DNA of 64,000 nucleotides. It comes from Plesiomonas sp051652165 (GTDB taxonomy: Bacteria; Pseudomonadota; Gammaproteobacteria; Enterobacterales; CAMTGL01). Under the pieces are notes generated by a model that ran no database searches, was not told the DNA's origin, and was given only the letters and a program-made list of their open reading frames with translations. Made by a program: the position numbers and the translations under genes. Positions within the stretch are counted from its first letter, which is position 1; the number at the start of each line of letters is the position of its first letter. The stretch lies in contig NZ_JBOFTR010000016.1 of assembly GCF_051652165.1 (NCBI RefSeq), forward strand, positions 434,001 to 498,000. Direction: 5' to 3'. Below are positions 46,001-54,039 of the stretch, piece after piece.

Positions 46001-47547
46001 GTTATATATGCTAACCCCTCGTTATCGTAAGCACGCTTTTCACCAAAAGAGAGCCAATGATTACTGTCATTACGTGCCATTAATATAGGCATCGCAGTAT
46101 TACTAATATTAATAGCCGCTTGCCCTCGTGCATTCCCTGTATTGCCATAAAAGTTTGTGGCATCATGAAAAACATGAAATTTAGATACAGGTAAACCTCT
46201 ATCATTAATACCCCATAACTTATCAATAACTGATTTAATCTCTGAATCAACAGATGATTTTAATGGCGTATTATATGAAGCACTACTATTGCAAGTATTG
46301 ATGGTACATATTTTATCGTCAACCTCTTTAGCTAACCCATTGTCAAATTGAGAAACAAACTCACTCTTGTTATCAGGGCTTGCCGATTGTAAAGGTATAC
46401 TGCTTAATGATGTATTAATAATCGTATTGATCGCATTTGGGTACTCTGCAAAAACAGACCTCACCGAATCCATAATCTTAATACTGTTCCCAGTATTGCT
46501 GATTGAGTAACGCTGAATCAGATAACTGATATTTTTACCGTGTGTATCATTACCAAGATCTATGAGTTGAATCGTGTTTTTATTTGCTCTAGCACTACCT
46601 AACTCAAAAGAGCCGATACCAAATGAAATGGTTTCACCCCAATTAAACGTGAACGTCCCTTTTTCATCCGTGACGCCTCGACCAGAAGGTGAGTAATAAT
46701 CAACACCCGCAACACCTTGATTCAGATGATTCGTTAAACGGCCAGAGGAAAGAATTAGTGTTTCAGGCTGATACTGATAAGCACTCTCTGCATTCGCTGA
46801 AACAAAACTTGAGTTTAAATCAGGTTGTGTGCCTGGTGTAGTTGCTGCTTCAACATTGGGTTGATGCGTACTGGGTACAGAGTCTGTTGTAGCATTATTA
46901 GCAATCTCTTCAATGATCTCTTTTTTAAAGATTTCAGGGTCTTTATCCAAATCATTTTGATAAAAATTTTTGAATTTTACTTTATTAACAGTATCTAAAT
47001 TTAAGCACAACGTTTTGTCATCAGCACACGAATCATTCGTCTGTAATAACAATGTTGCATTTTTAAGTTTAGGCTCATTAAAGATAAACTCATCTGATAA
47101 ACTGAGTGTTAAGTCTGTTTGTTCGGTAGCATCACGTGCCAAAGGTCTACTGGTTTGAAATGAAGCCAGTGTCATACCATCATATACACAGCGAACAAGA
47201 TCACCGGCATTAAATGTAAATCCTGTAGACGAAAGTGGTTGAGCATTACATGTGATGTCACTGCTTTGTATTTTTTCTGATCCTAAAGTCAAATAACCAC
47301 GCCTTGTTAGGTTAATTTCAGGACGATCCCCCTCTTCTGGTGGACGCGGTGGTTCTACTGGTGGCTCAACGGGTGGTTCTATTGGCGGTTCTACTGGTGG
47401 CTCAATCGGTGGCTCAGTAGGTGGCTCAATTGGGGGAAGTGGTTTTTCAATACTCGGAGGAAGCTCAACAGCACTCGATGAATCATCACCACCACATCCA
47501 GAAAGTAAAATACTGCTTAATATTATTGATGTTATTTTTTTATTCAT
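43042..47547 (-). CDS. AcfD/SslE-type M60 metallopeptidase lipoprotein (mucinase-like)
   Basis: The 1501-residue protein has a lipoprotein signal (lipobox LLSGC, Cys18) and then a proline-rich EPPx linker. The large middle is like AcfD of Vibrio cholerae and SslE of E. coli. The zinc site HEVGH lies at about residue 1288 in LLWHEVGHNAAE, characteristic of peptidase family M60, which degrades mucin glycoproteins. AcfD/SslE is secreted to the surface by a type II system; none of its genes is in the window. The size equals the family's usual length and no break is seen. In enteric pathogens it aids passage through mucus. Confidence 0.9.
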   Translation of the reverse strand: MNKKITSIILSSILLSGCGGDDSSSAVELPPSIEKPLPPIEPPTEPPIEPPVEPPIEPPVEPPVEPPRPPEEGDRPEINLTRRGYLTLGSEKIQSSDITCNAQPLSSTGFTFNAGDLVRCVYDGMTLASFQTSRPLARDATEQTDLTLSLSDEFIFNEPKLKNATLLLQTNDSCADDKTLCLNLDTVNKVKFKNFYQNDLDKDPEIFKKEIIEEIANNATTDSVPSTHQPNVEAATTPGTQPDLNSSFVSANAESAYQYQPETLILSSGRLTNHLNQGVAGVDYYSPSGRGVTDEKGTFTFNWGETISFGIGSFELGSARANKNTIQLIDLGNDTHGKNISYLIQRYSISNTGNSIKIMDSVRSVFAEYPNAINTIINTSLSSIPLQSASPDNKSEFVSQFDNGLAKEVDDKICTINTCNSSASYNTPLKSSVDSEIKSVIDKLWGINDRGLPVSKFHVFHDATNFYGNTGNARGQAAINISNTAMPILMARNDSNHWLSFGEKRAYDNEGLAYITEAPSLVVPENVQSNSTTFNLPFISLGNIGQGKLMVIGNAYYNSVLRCPNGYSWNGSVDKNGECGVKSDSDDMKNFMQNTLSYLTNNAYNPTTGSINIGTNIDRVYFTRGGQTTGNSTEFTLHPDFKAKLSTINQFGNINPQETPLLILNGFEYLTSFNGNGYAIPLSAVVSQPKLTEKDITDLIQYVESGGSILIMETVLDNLKGNSSGPYTRLLDSAGLSMGVNKNTVLNGSSGNYKFPRNVREEGIWVYEHYPLTDNDTPYTITDEGKVEWTYQINNKPQDKPKLEVARWVEMNNENKEITRYAYIDTKGKSEADIATEKASILNAFPGLAECTKNDYHYEVNCLEYRPGNQIPLRGINPQYTQLPLDEATAKSMVQAADLGTNITRLYEHELYFRTKGKSGIRLNEVDLNRLYQNMSVWLWNNEPYRYENTSNDELGFKTFTEFLNCYTQNSHSGTSCPEALQNILVQQKMLLGDKTTLNPSYPLNYMEKPLTRLMLGRSYWDLNIKVDTTQYPGNATGGSSATIPVSLYSNTAKWFAGNLQSTGLWAPAHQQVTVSAPTNEPIAITVALADDLTGREQHEKGLNRPPRVSKTFTMNSGSTSFTVPYGGLIYVKGNSKTKETVNFTFTGVIKAPYFKDNAWVVGHDLSAAAPFGEIESNAFIYTAAKSNLTANNIIPSNETENALSKQAIFSQQIDRFADAMHDFYGRDETQRSVHQKFTYPELVGHKQRFVNDRQISIGAAHSGYPVMNGSLNPTSNNIQTTPLNDWLLWHEVGHNAAEAPLVIPGGTEVTNNVLALYMQDKFNGKMSRVESDIRIAPDLLANANGQGWAMGGAGDRLVMFAQLKVWAEQYFDIHQWYSDTSLPAYYSDKEGMKGWNLYQLMHRKARGDTVGDEKFGGINYCQMNEGTQADKLMLCASYLTQTDLSSFFKAWNPGATSSKTPGSPELLFNGGVSTFGYSKLQSLQLKQPERKVESINSITL
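47347..47437 (-). repeat. 12-base tandem repeats coding EPPx in the acfD-like gene
   Basis: Seven units of about 12 bases encode EPPT, EPPI and EPPV tetrapeptides after the lipoprotein anchor. The DNA units are nearly alike (GGTGGCTCAAC and variants on the plus strand). Length changes by whole units stay in frame, so the linker length can vary. Confidence 0.8.
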
Positions 47548-48234
47548 GAGAAATATTCAATATTGATTGAAAGTCATTAAATTAATTTACTTCACGCAAC
47601 AGATATTGTGTGATAAATTAATTTAGTGTTTTATTAAACAGTAACCTTACTCTGCATACTCATTAACTCCTTTAACACTTTGTGCTATTTAAGGTTTGAT
47701 CGTATGCAATTATCTCTAGAACAAAACCAATCATATGCAACAACGTTAGTTGTTATGCCATATAGAACCCAACATCTTATAAAATACTCAAAATATATTT
47801 TATTAAATCATTCAAAATAACGAAAACGCACCCAAAAAATAGGCTAATCATTGTGATGACCATAAAATCCTCACGGGAAAACAAACTCATTGAACAAGCG
47901 TATTGCACCACAACCCAATGTATTAGGAATAAAACCCTATTCGGCTTTGATACTCCAAACCGTCAATTCACATATCAACATGTTCAAGATAGGTTTTCCT
48001 TTCAGAGAAATACGCTAAAAAAAACAACTCAACCACGGCACAGTATTTGAGTTCAATAGAGATTTCTGGCTTATTGAAACTATTTTCATAATTTAAAATA
48101 TATTGGCATAAGAACTATCGTGATATTGCTGAAATATCGGCTAATTAATACTCCCTCTTGCTACACTAAAAAAATAAAACAACGTCTTATTGTTCAGCGA
48201 TATGCCAGTTAACTTCTCGCATATCAGAAAATGA
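47548..48234. other. non-coding interval upstream of the acfD-like gene
   Basis: About 690 AT-rich bases. A 65-codon plus-strand frame (47853-48050) is not recognised and I do not call it a gene. The promoter of the acfD-like gene must be near 47,560-47,650 on the minus strand. Confidence 0.4.
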
Positions 48235-48516
48235 TTAAGCATGCAAAACAAGAAAGGCTTTATACGTATCACGCCCCTGAAACTTCTTAAAATTCTCCGC
48301 TTGTTCCAATACGCTTTTATACACTTCATCATTGGCGACCGGCGGGAAACCGAATTTGTGCAGCAGCAGGATCAGATCCACTTTCAGCTTGGCTTTGATA
48401 TCATCACGGTTGCTCCAGTCTGGGTATTGCGCTGAGTCATCCACGGTGATTTTCATGGCTTTGGCCAGCGCCAGCATCTTCTCTTCGTCATAGGTAAACT
48501 GGTACTTTTCACACAT
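48235..48516 (-). pseudogene. hsdR remnant (type I restriction R subunit, C-terminal end)
   Basis: From about 48516 the frame reads MCEKYQFTYDEEKMLALAKAM, given in part as YDEEKMLALAKAM, then YPDWSNRDDIKAKLKVDLILLLHKFGFPP and VYKSVLEQAENFKKF (each in part). This is the DUF3387-type C-terminal end of HsdR proteins of another branch than the complete hsdR at 3.6 kb. About 90 of roughly 1000 residues remain. Neither hsdM nor hsdS lies beside it. Confidence 0.75.
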
Positions 48517-48726
48517 GTAGTTGTGCCGTGTTTGGCGGGAAGTCAGGCAGAGCACAATACTTATTACCGATTCATCTTTATAAACGCACCAACTCAGCAT
48601 AATTATTCATGATGGCTTCCTAAAAACATACTTTTCACCAAAAAAAACATATTTTTTATGATTAATTTCTTATTTTGATATACTTAATTTTCTAAATTTT
48701 ATTAATTTTAATAACGAACTAATACA

Positions 48727-50088
48727 ATGAAACTCAAACCACTTTGTATCTTTTTTGCTTCTATCCTACCTCTACTGTCTCATGCTGCAGATATTAACGT
48801 TGAACGCTATAACGTCAGCTTTCCTAAGGGCGATCGTGTCAGTTATTCAGGGGAGTTTGCTAAGAATTTTCCAAACGGATTACCTGTAGGTATTGGCTCA
48901 GGGCTGGTATTTAATGGCGTAGAAAACGGTGATTTGCTGCTGACAACAATCACAGATCGTGGGCCAAATGCCGATGCACCTTCAGTAGGTAAGCAAGATG
49001 CTAAAATCTTTGCAAATCCTACTTTTGTGCCACTGTTGATGGATATTCGTGTAAGCAAAGATCAGGCAATCGCAACGAATGCTCGCCCATTACATGATAA
49101 AAATGGGCTGGTGAGTGGATTACCTTTACCCAGTAATCTGATTGGTTCAACCAATGAAGTAGCCCTAAACGATAAACTACACGCACTCACCACTGACAAG
49201 CGCGGGTTAGATACCGAAGGAATCACTACTGATGGCAAAGGCGGCTTTTGGCTCGGTGATGAATATGGCCCATTCCTGATCCATGTTAATCACCAAGGCG
49301 AAATTCTGGCGAAATATGGCCCAACACCTGCACAAAATGAACAAGGTGTGGCAACCGGTTTGCCTAATATTCTTAAATGGCGTCAGCCTAACCGGGGTTT
49401 TGAGGGAATTACTCGTTTGCCAAACGGGAAAATCCTAATCGCGGTACAAAGCACTCTAGATATCAACGGTAAAAGCAAAAATACTGCGCAGTTTACCCGA
49501 CTTATCAGCTTTGACCCTACAACCGGTCAAACGGCAATGTATGGCTACCCTATTGATGTAGCTAATTATACAAGTGTTCAAGATGCTATCGTGAGTGATA
49601 TCGTTGCTATCGATAATCAGCATATTTTACTCATAGAACAAGGTAACAATAAAAACAAACAAATGATGAATAAGATCTATCTTGTTGATCTTACTCAAGC
49701 CAGTGATTTGACACCGTTAGATAGCAGTGGCACTTCCCCTGAATTTAATGATGCAGCCACATTAGCTAAACGTGGTGTAAAACTAGCACAAAAGCATGAA
49801 GTAGCTGATTTGCGTAAACTTGGCTGGCAACACAATAAAGTAGAAGGCTTGGCATTGATTGATAACCAACGTATTGCTGTGCTCAACGATAATGATTTTG
49901 GGTTACAACCTAATCTGGCGAATGCAGACCCTAAAGAAAAGAAAATCTCTAACTATCAAGTGGATCAACAAGGAAAACTTAGCCTTAATGGTCATCCAGT
50001 AAAAACAACACTTGAACTGCAACCGCGTAAGCCTGCTGAATCACTCAGTGAATTGTGGATTTTAACACTGCCTCAACCACTGCGTTAA
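48727..50088 (+). CDS. esterase-like activity of phytase family protein (copy 2)
   Basis: Also 453 residues, with the same signal peptide (LPLLSHA, then ADIN) and every conserved block of copy 1 (DTEGITTDGKGGFWLGDEYGPF in part, RGFEGITRLPNG). By my count 14 of the first 100 residues differ, so these are paralogues with real divergence rather than a fresh duplication. Codon use differs at many third positions. It is flanked upstream by an hsdR remnant and downstream by its own terminator hairpin. Confidence 0.85.
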   Translation: MKLKPLCIFFASILPLLSHAADINVERYNVSFPKGDRVSYSGEFAKNFPNGLPVGIGSGLVFNGVENGDLLLTTITDRGPNADAPSVGKQDAKIFANPTFVPLLMDIRVSKDQAIATNARPLHDKNGLVSGLPLPSNLIGSTNEVALNDKLHALTTDKRGLDTEGITTDGKGGFWLGDEYGPFLIHVNHQGEILAKYGPTPAQNEQGVATGLPNILKWRQPNRGFEGITRLPNGKILIAVQSTLDINGKSKNTAQFTRLISFDPTTGQTAMYGYPIDVANYTSVQDAIVSDIVAIDNQHILLIEQGNNKNKQMMNKIYLVDLTQASDLTPLDSSGTSPEFNDAATLAKRGVKLAQKHEVADLRKLGWQHNKVEGLALIDNQRIAVLNDNDFGLQPNLANADPKEKKISNYQVDQQGKLSLNGHPVKTTLELQPRKPAESLSELWILTLPQPLR

Positions 50089-50126
50089 TAATAAAAAACA
50101 AAAGGGCTTGGTTACTACCAAGCCCT
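50089..50126. terminator. terminator hairpin after esterase copy 2
   Basis: AGGGCTTGG / CCAAGCCCT (50103-50126) has a 9-bp perfect stem and 6-base loop, flanked by A-rich sequence on the left, so the T-run falls on the minus strand. It lies between the convergent esterase and Ig-repeat genes and resembles the arrangement after copy 1. Confidence 0.8.
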
Positions 50127-50267
50127 AAATAAAACACATACAGTTTGCTTTTTATTATATAACCAATAGTTTTCTATTGATTTAATCGCTCAACAAAAAA
50201 TATAGCGCCTATACCAATATATTAAAATACACGACCATTTATATGAGTATATAAAATACCCACTTGA

Positions 50268-52529
50268 TTATTTTGTTACTGAAATGGCTCTTAACTCATG
50301 TGAATATCCACCCGCATAAATAGAGACCCCATAAAACTTCTCTCCAACTGGAATACTCCACGAGTCAGTTCGAACATTACTGACTTCTGAACCACCTACG
50401 CCAGATTTATTACCACATGTAAATGTTGGCGTTCCATCTGAATACCTTAAAATAATTTGACTCAATGTAATATCATTACCATCTCCTGGCGCTTGGCGAT
50501 ATACTCCCCAAGATACCTCAATAGAAGAGACATTCAGCCCGCTAACAACATGTCTATTTCCACCCGTACCACCGGTAATACCTAATTCGGGCGTACCAAC
50601 AGCATCTACAATTGCACCACAGTGAAAGACCAGACTATTACTGCTACCTAACAGGTAGTTTCTTGTTTTATCATTATCATGCCGCTCACCAAATATCTGA
50701 CTTAAGCTTGTATTAAGCACATTCATTTTTGCCGAGCCATTCACTAAACTCTCTTTTACCGTTGCAGTAATATTGACACTTCCTGCACTTATCCCGGTGG
50801 CTAACCCATTATTATTAGGTTGGTCACTCACAACAGTTGCAATATCTTTATTATCACTGCTCCAGCTAATATGAGTGCTATTGGTAACATTCAGATCTGT
50901 TGTGCCATCTGACATTATGGCTATGGCTTCAAAGTGCTCTGTTAATCCTCTCGGCACATCAAGATTAGAAGGTGTCACACTCAGAGCAACAATCTCAGCC
51001 TTTGTGACTGTCAACTCTGCACTTCCTTCAAAACGTGCAAGCCCATCCCACCCTTGAGCACGTATGGTTACAGTGCCTTCAGTCACACCGGTTGCAATAC
51101 CGTTTTTGTTACGATGACCTGTCGTGATAGTGGCAATATTGGGGTTACTGCTACTAAAACTCAACGCTAAATGGTTCGTCACATTCGTTTGTTGGCCATT
51201 ATTTAATGTTGCTATAACAGTAAACGGTAGGCTATTCCCTTTTGCAACAGAGGCTTTTAAAGGGGTAATATCTAATCGTGTAACCACGGCATTTGTGACG
51301 GTCAACGTCGCATCGGCACTAAACAATTTGCCATGATATGTACCCGATGCCGTAATAATAGCCTCACCCGCGCGAACAGCTGTGGCTACTCCTTTACTTC
51401 CCGGTATACTGTTTACGGTAGCAACCGCGGTATTGAGGCTGTGCCAACTCAGTGCCGCATTATTTGTCACATCTTTACTTGTTCCATCAGAGAAAAACGC
51501 AGTTGCCGTGAAAAATACCGTTAACCTTGCCGGTACTGACGCTATATTTGGTGTAACGGCTAAACGGGTTACTACTGCATTAGTCACAGTTAATGTTGCT
51601 GTGTCGCTAAATGTCTGCCCTTGAAGTACAGCCGAAGCACTCATCGTTGCTGTACCAACGCTAACCCCCGTTGCAATACCTTGCTTACCCTTGCTTGCAT
51701 CAATGGTTGCTATCGCCGTGTTATCACTGCGCCATGTCAGTGCAGGCTGTGTGGTAACATCAAACATTGAACCATCAGAGAATATTGCAAAAGCAGAAAA
51801 CTTATAATCAATGCCAACAGGTGTTGACCCTAAATCAGGGCTAATACGCAGCCCGGTAATGACTTTATTACTCACCGTCAGTTGAGCCGTTGCGCTAAAG
51901 GGTTTTCCGTTAGCACGCCCTGATGCCGTAATGCTTACAACGCCTGGCGTTATACCTGTCGCTATCCCTTTGCTTTCAAGATCATTACTGATCGTGGCAA
52001 TGCTTTCGTTACTGCTGCTCCATGTTAACTCTGCAAAGTGAGTGACATCTAACGTTGAATTATCTGAGAAGATAGCCGTTGCAACAAAATCTTGTGTCAG
52101 TCCAGCAGCAATATCTGCGACCGGAGGGGTAATTTGTAAACCAACAACCGTTGCATCAGTAACGTTAATAGCGGTAGTCGCCTCAAAATATTGCCCTCGA
52201 TCATTATGGCCAGAAGCTGTAATTGTTGTATTACCAATATTAACGCCTTTCACTAACCCCTTATCATCAACGCTTGCAATACCAGAGTCGCTACTACGCC
52301 ATGTAATCGCAGGATGCGTTGTCACCTCAACAACATCGCCATTACTCATTAGTGCTTGTGCCACTAACTGTAACTCAAGACCTACGGGAATATGTGCATT
52401 TTGCGGAGTTACTTGCAACTCTGTAATAACAACCAAATCAGGCTGAGATGGCGCGCCATTATCTTCTCCGCCACACCCTCCTAACATCAGCATGAAAGCA
52501 CTCATCAATAAATATTTTAACTTGGCCAT
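50268..52529 (-). CDS. Ig-like (Big2) repeat surface lipoprotein with C-terminal beta domain
   Basis: The 753-residue protein has a lipobox MLGGC (Cys19) and six bacterial Ig-like group 2 repeats of about 90-100 residues, each starting like VVTRLxVTP and ending ASGxxxGxxFxxxAxLTVTNA. The last 150 residues form a different domain (SLVFHCGAIVDAVG, GGTGGNRHVVSG, ITLSQIILRYSDG, GVSIYAGGYSHELRAI), beta-rich and somewhat jacalin-like, which could bind a ligand; I am unsure of that family. The layout suggests a stalk with a binding tip, as in adhesins. The gene follows an OmpA-like barrel gene by 61 bases on the same strand. Confidence 0.8.
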   Translation of the reverse strand: MAKLKYLLMSAFMLMLGGCGGEDNGAPSQPDLVVITELQVTPQNAHIPVGLELQLVAQALMSNGDVVEVTTHPAITWRSSDSGIASVDDKGLVKGVNIGNTTITASGHNDRGQYFEATTAINVTDATVVGLQITPPVADIAAGLTQDFVATAIFSDNSTLDVTHFAELTWSSSNESIATISNDLESKGIATGITPGVVSITASGRANGKPFSATAQLTVSNKVITGLRISPDLGSTPVGIDYKFSAFAIFSDGSMFDVTTQPALTWRSDNTAIATIDASKGKQGIATGVSVGTATMSASAVLQGQTFSDTATLTVTNAVVTRLAVTPNIASVPARLTVFFTATAFFSDGTSKDVTNNAALSWHSLNTAVATVNSIPGSKGVATAVRAGEAIITASGTYHGKLFSADATLTVTNAVVTRLDITPLKASVAKGNSLPFTVIATLNNGQQTNVTNHLALSFSSSNPNIATITTGHRNKNGIATGVTEGTVTIRAQGWDGLARFEGSAELTVTKAEIVALSVTPSNLDVPRGLTEHFEAIAIMSDGTTDLNVTNSTHISWSSDNKDIATVVSDQPNNNGLATGISAGSVNITATVKESLVNGSAKMNVLNTSLSQIFGERHDNDKTRNYLLGSSNSLVFHCGAIVDAVGTPELGITGGTGGNRHVVSGLNVSSIEVSWGVYRQAPGDGNDITLSQIILRYSDGTPTFTCGNKSGVGGSEVSNVRTDSWSIPVGEKFYGVSIYAGGYSHELRAISVTK

Positions 52530-52590
52530 ATGATTTTATTCCATTTTGCTTACAAAACCCTCTCAGACAACACTCGTGTTGCTGCAAGGA

Positions 52591-53247
52591 TTAGCGAAAA
52601 AAGCCCAAAGAACCAAAGTGATAAGTGATACCCAAATTAAGCACACTCAGATCAGTGCCTCCAGTCTGATGTCCCCCAACATTATTTGCCCATAAGTACT
52701 CCATTGCTGCGCTCCATTGGCGATTAAACGCATACTCTACCCCTGCGCCTAATACCGGTGACCATCCACTGTCACTTGCATCATGCACAAAACCCACTTC
52801 ACTGCCTGTCACATCCATATTCCAGCGAATCCCTCCCACTTTGCCAAATACCGACCACTCATCATTGAATTGCCAGTAGGGTTTAATACTCAGGGTAAAA
52901 CCCTGCAGCTCCCCCTTATAAAAAGCCGCTTGAGTAGGGTGCCCTAGTGCAGGATAAATCGCTTTAACCTCGCCAAAGTGGCCATAACTCCCCTCAACAG
53001 ATAACCACGTATTTAGCATGTAACCGGTAAACAGCTCACCTCCGGCCGTTTGCTTGTCACAGTCAGTCGCATGCGATTCACAGCCCCCCGTTGCATGAAT
53101 AAGGCCCGTTTTTGCACCGATATACCACCCCTTTGGGGGGGGGGCAGAGCTCACTCCAAATGATAAACACAACAGCAGAAGGGAAGACGCTCCCAGCCAC
53201 GCTTTTGGTAATACGGTATATTGTGAAATAGACATTTTTATATTCAC
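52591..53247 (-). CDS. outer-membrane beta-barrel protein, OmpA-like N-terminal domain
   Basis: The 218-residue protein has a signal peptide (SLLLLCLSFGVSSA) and an eight-strand barrel pattern: GWYIGAKTGLIHA, TGYMLNTWLSVEGSYGHFG (in part), LSIKPYWQF, SVFGKVGGIRW, GAGVEYAFNRQWSAAMEY, and the last strand LNLGITYHFG. There is no periplasmic OmpA C-terminal domain. Codons 36-39 right after the likely signal cleavage site are written with a ten-C tract (53135-53144), so slippage would switch the gene off. The Ig-repeat lipoprotein gene lies downstream in the same direction and may be affected too. Confidence 0.82.
   Translation of the reverse strand: MNIKMSISQYTVLPKAWLGASSLLLLCLSFGVSSAPPPKGWYIGAKTGLIHATGGCESHATDCDKQTAGGELFTGYMLNTWLSVEGSYGHFGEVKAIYPALGHPTQAAFYKGELQGFTLSIKPYWQFNDEWSVFGKVGGIRWNMDVTGSEVGFVHDASDSGWSPVLGAGVEYAFNRQWSAAMEYLWANNVGGHQTGGTDLSVLNLGITYHFGSLGFFR
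53135..53144 (-). repeat. ten-base poly-C tract in the outer-membrane protein gene
   Basis: Ten consecutive G on the plus strand (C on the coding strand) encode Pro-Pro-Pro just after the signal peptide. Tracts of this length are prone to slipped-strand changes. Confidence 0.9.
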
Positions 53248-53950
53248 ACTATGAAATTACTATTCAGAGATAAAGATTCAGGCATAAAAATACTGTATAA
53301 CCCCAGCGGGGATATATTTATAATATTCATGAACACTAAAATTTCACGTGATAATATAAACTACACAGTTTACTTTATGTCATTTGCTTTATGTTCGTTA
53401 AATTGCACCATTTAAATTAGACTTTTATTCTAGAGTTAATTCATTTACATGGTCAACACAGGAAATAAATACACCTTGTTTATTTCTTGTGTGAAAACAA
53501 CTGAAGGAAAAAGAGTGAGAGCAAAAGAAAATAAGGAAAATTGAATCGCCTTTCAAGGATAATCATGAATACGTCTGTGAATGGGCATATAAACAAGAGA
53601 GCAGCTAAAAAAGAGTAACATCATGAATGATCAATTTAAAATCACTCAATAAACATTGATATCACATACACCTATCAATATACGGTAATTTTAAATCACA
53701 AAAAAAAACAAAATACCCGAACAGTCAGAACATACAACAGAGAAAAATATCATCATAGAATATAAAATCACTTTCTCATTTTCATCAACTCTGTCTTTAA
53801 TATTAACCTTTAAATACCACGCAACTTTTCACGTATTTTCAATAAAGTATCAAAACAAAAAAATATAAAATCAAAAGGAAAATGACTTTATATTTTTAGT
53901 CATAATTAGTCAGAAGAGAAAGCAATCACTGCAGTTTTATCATATTCAGT
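53248..53950. other. non-coding interval, strongly AT-rich
   Basis: Some 700 bases of very AT-rich sequence with no supported gene. It holds the promoter of the outer-membrane protein gene on the minus strand; the AT content is what H-NS-bound regions look like. Confidence 0.4.
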
Positions 53951-53989
53951 AAAAAAACAGCCAGAGTAGATCTCTCTACTCTGGCTGTT
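53951..53989 (-). terminator. terminator of the C69 dipeptidase gene
   Basis: A 15-base perfect stem (AACAGCCAGAGTAGA and its complement) with loop TCTC is followed on the minus strand by a run of seven T. It lies about 50 bases past the stop codon. Confidence 0.9.
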
Positions 53990-54039
53990 AACACACTCAT
54001 AGTCTGTATGACTCTATTTACAGCATAAAATGTAAACTA

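Noticed and set aside
47853..48050. 65-codon plus-strand frame upstream of the acfD-like gene
   Set aside because: No recognised similarity and no ribosome site; surrounding DNA is AT-rich and non-coding in character.
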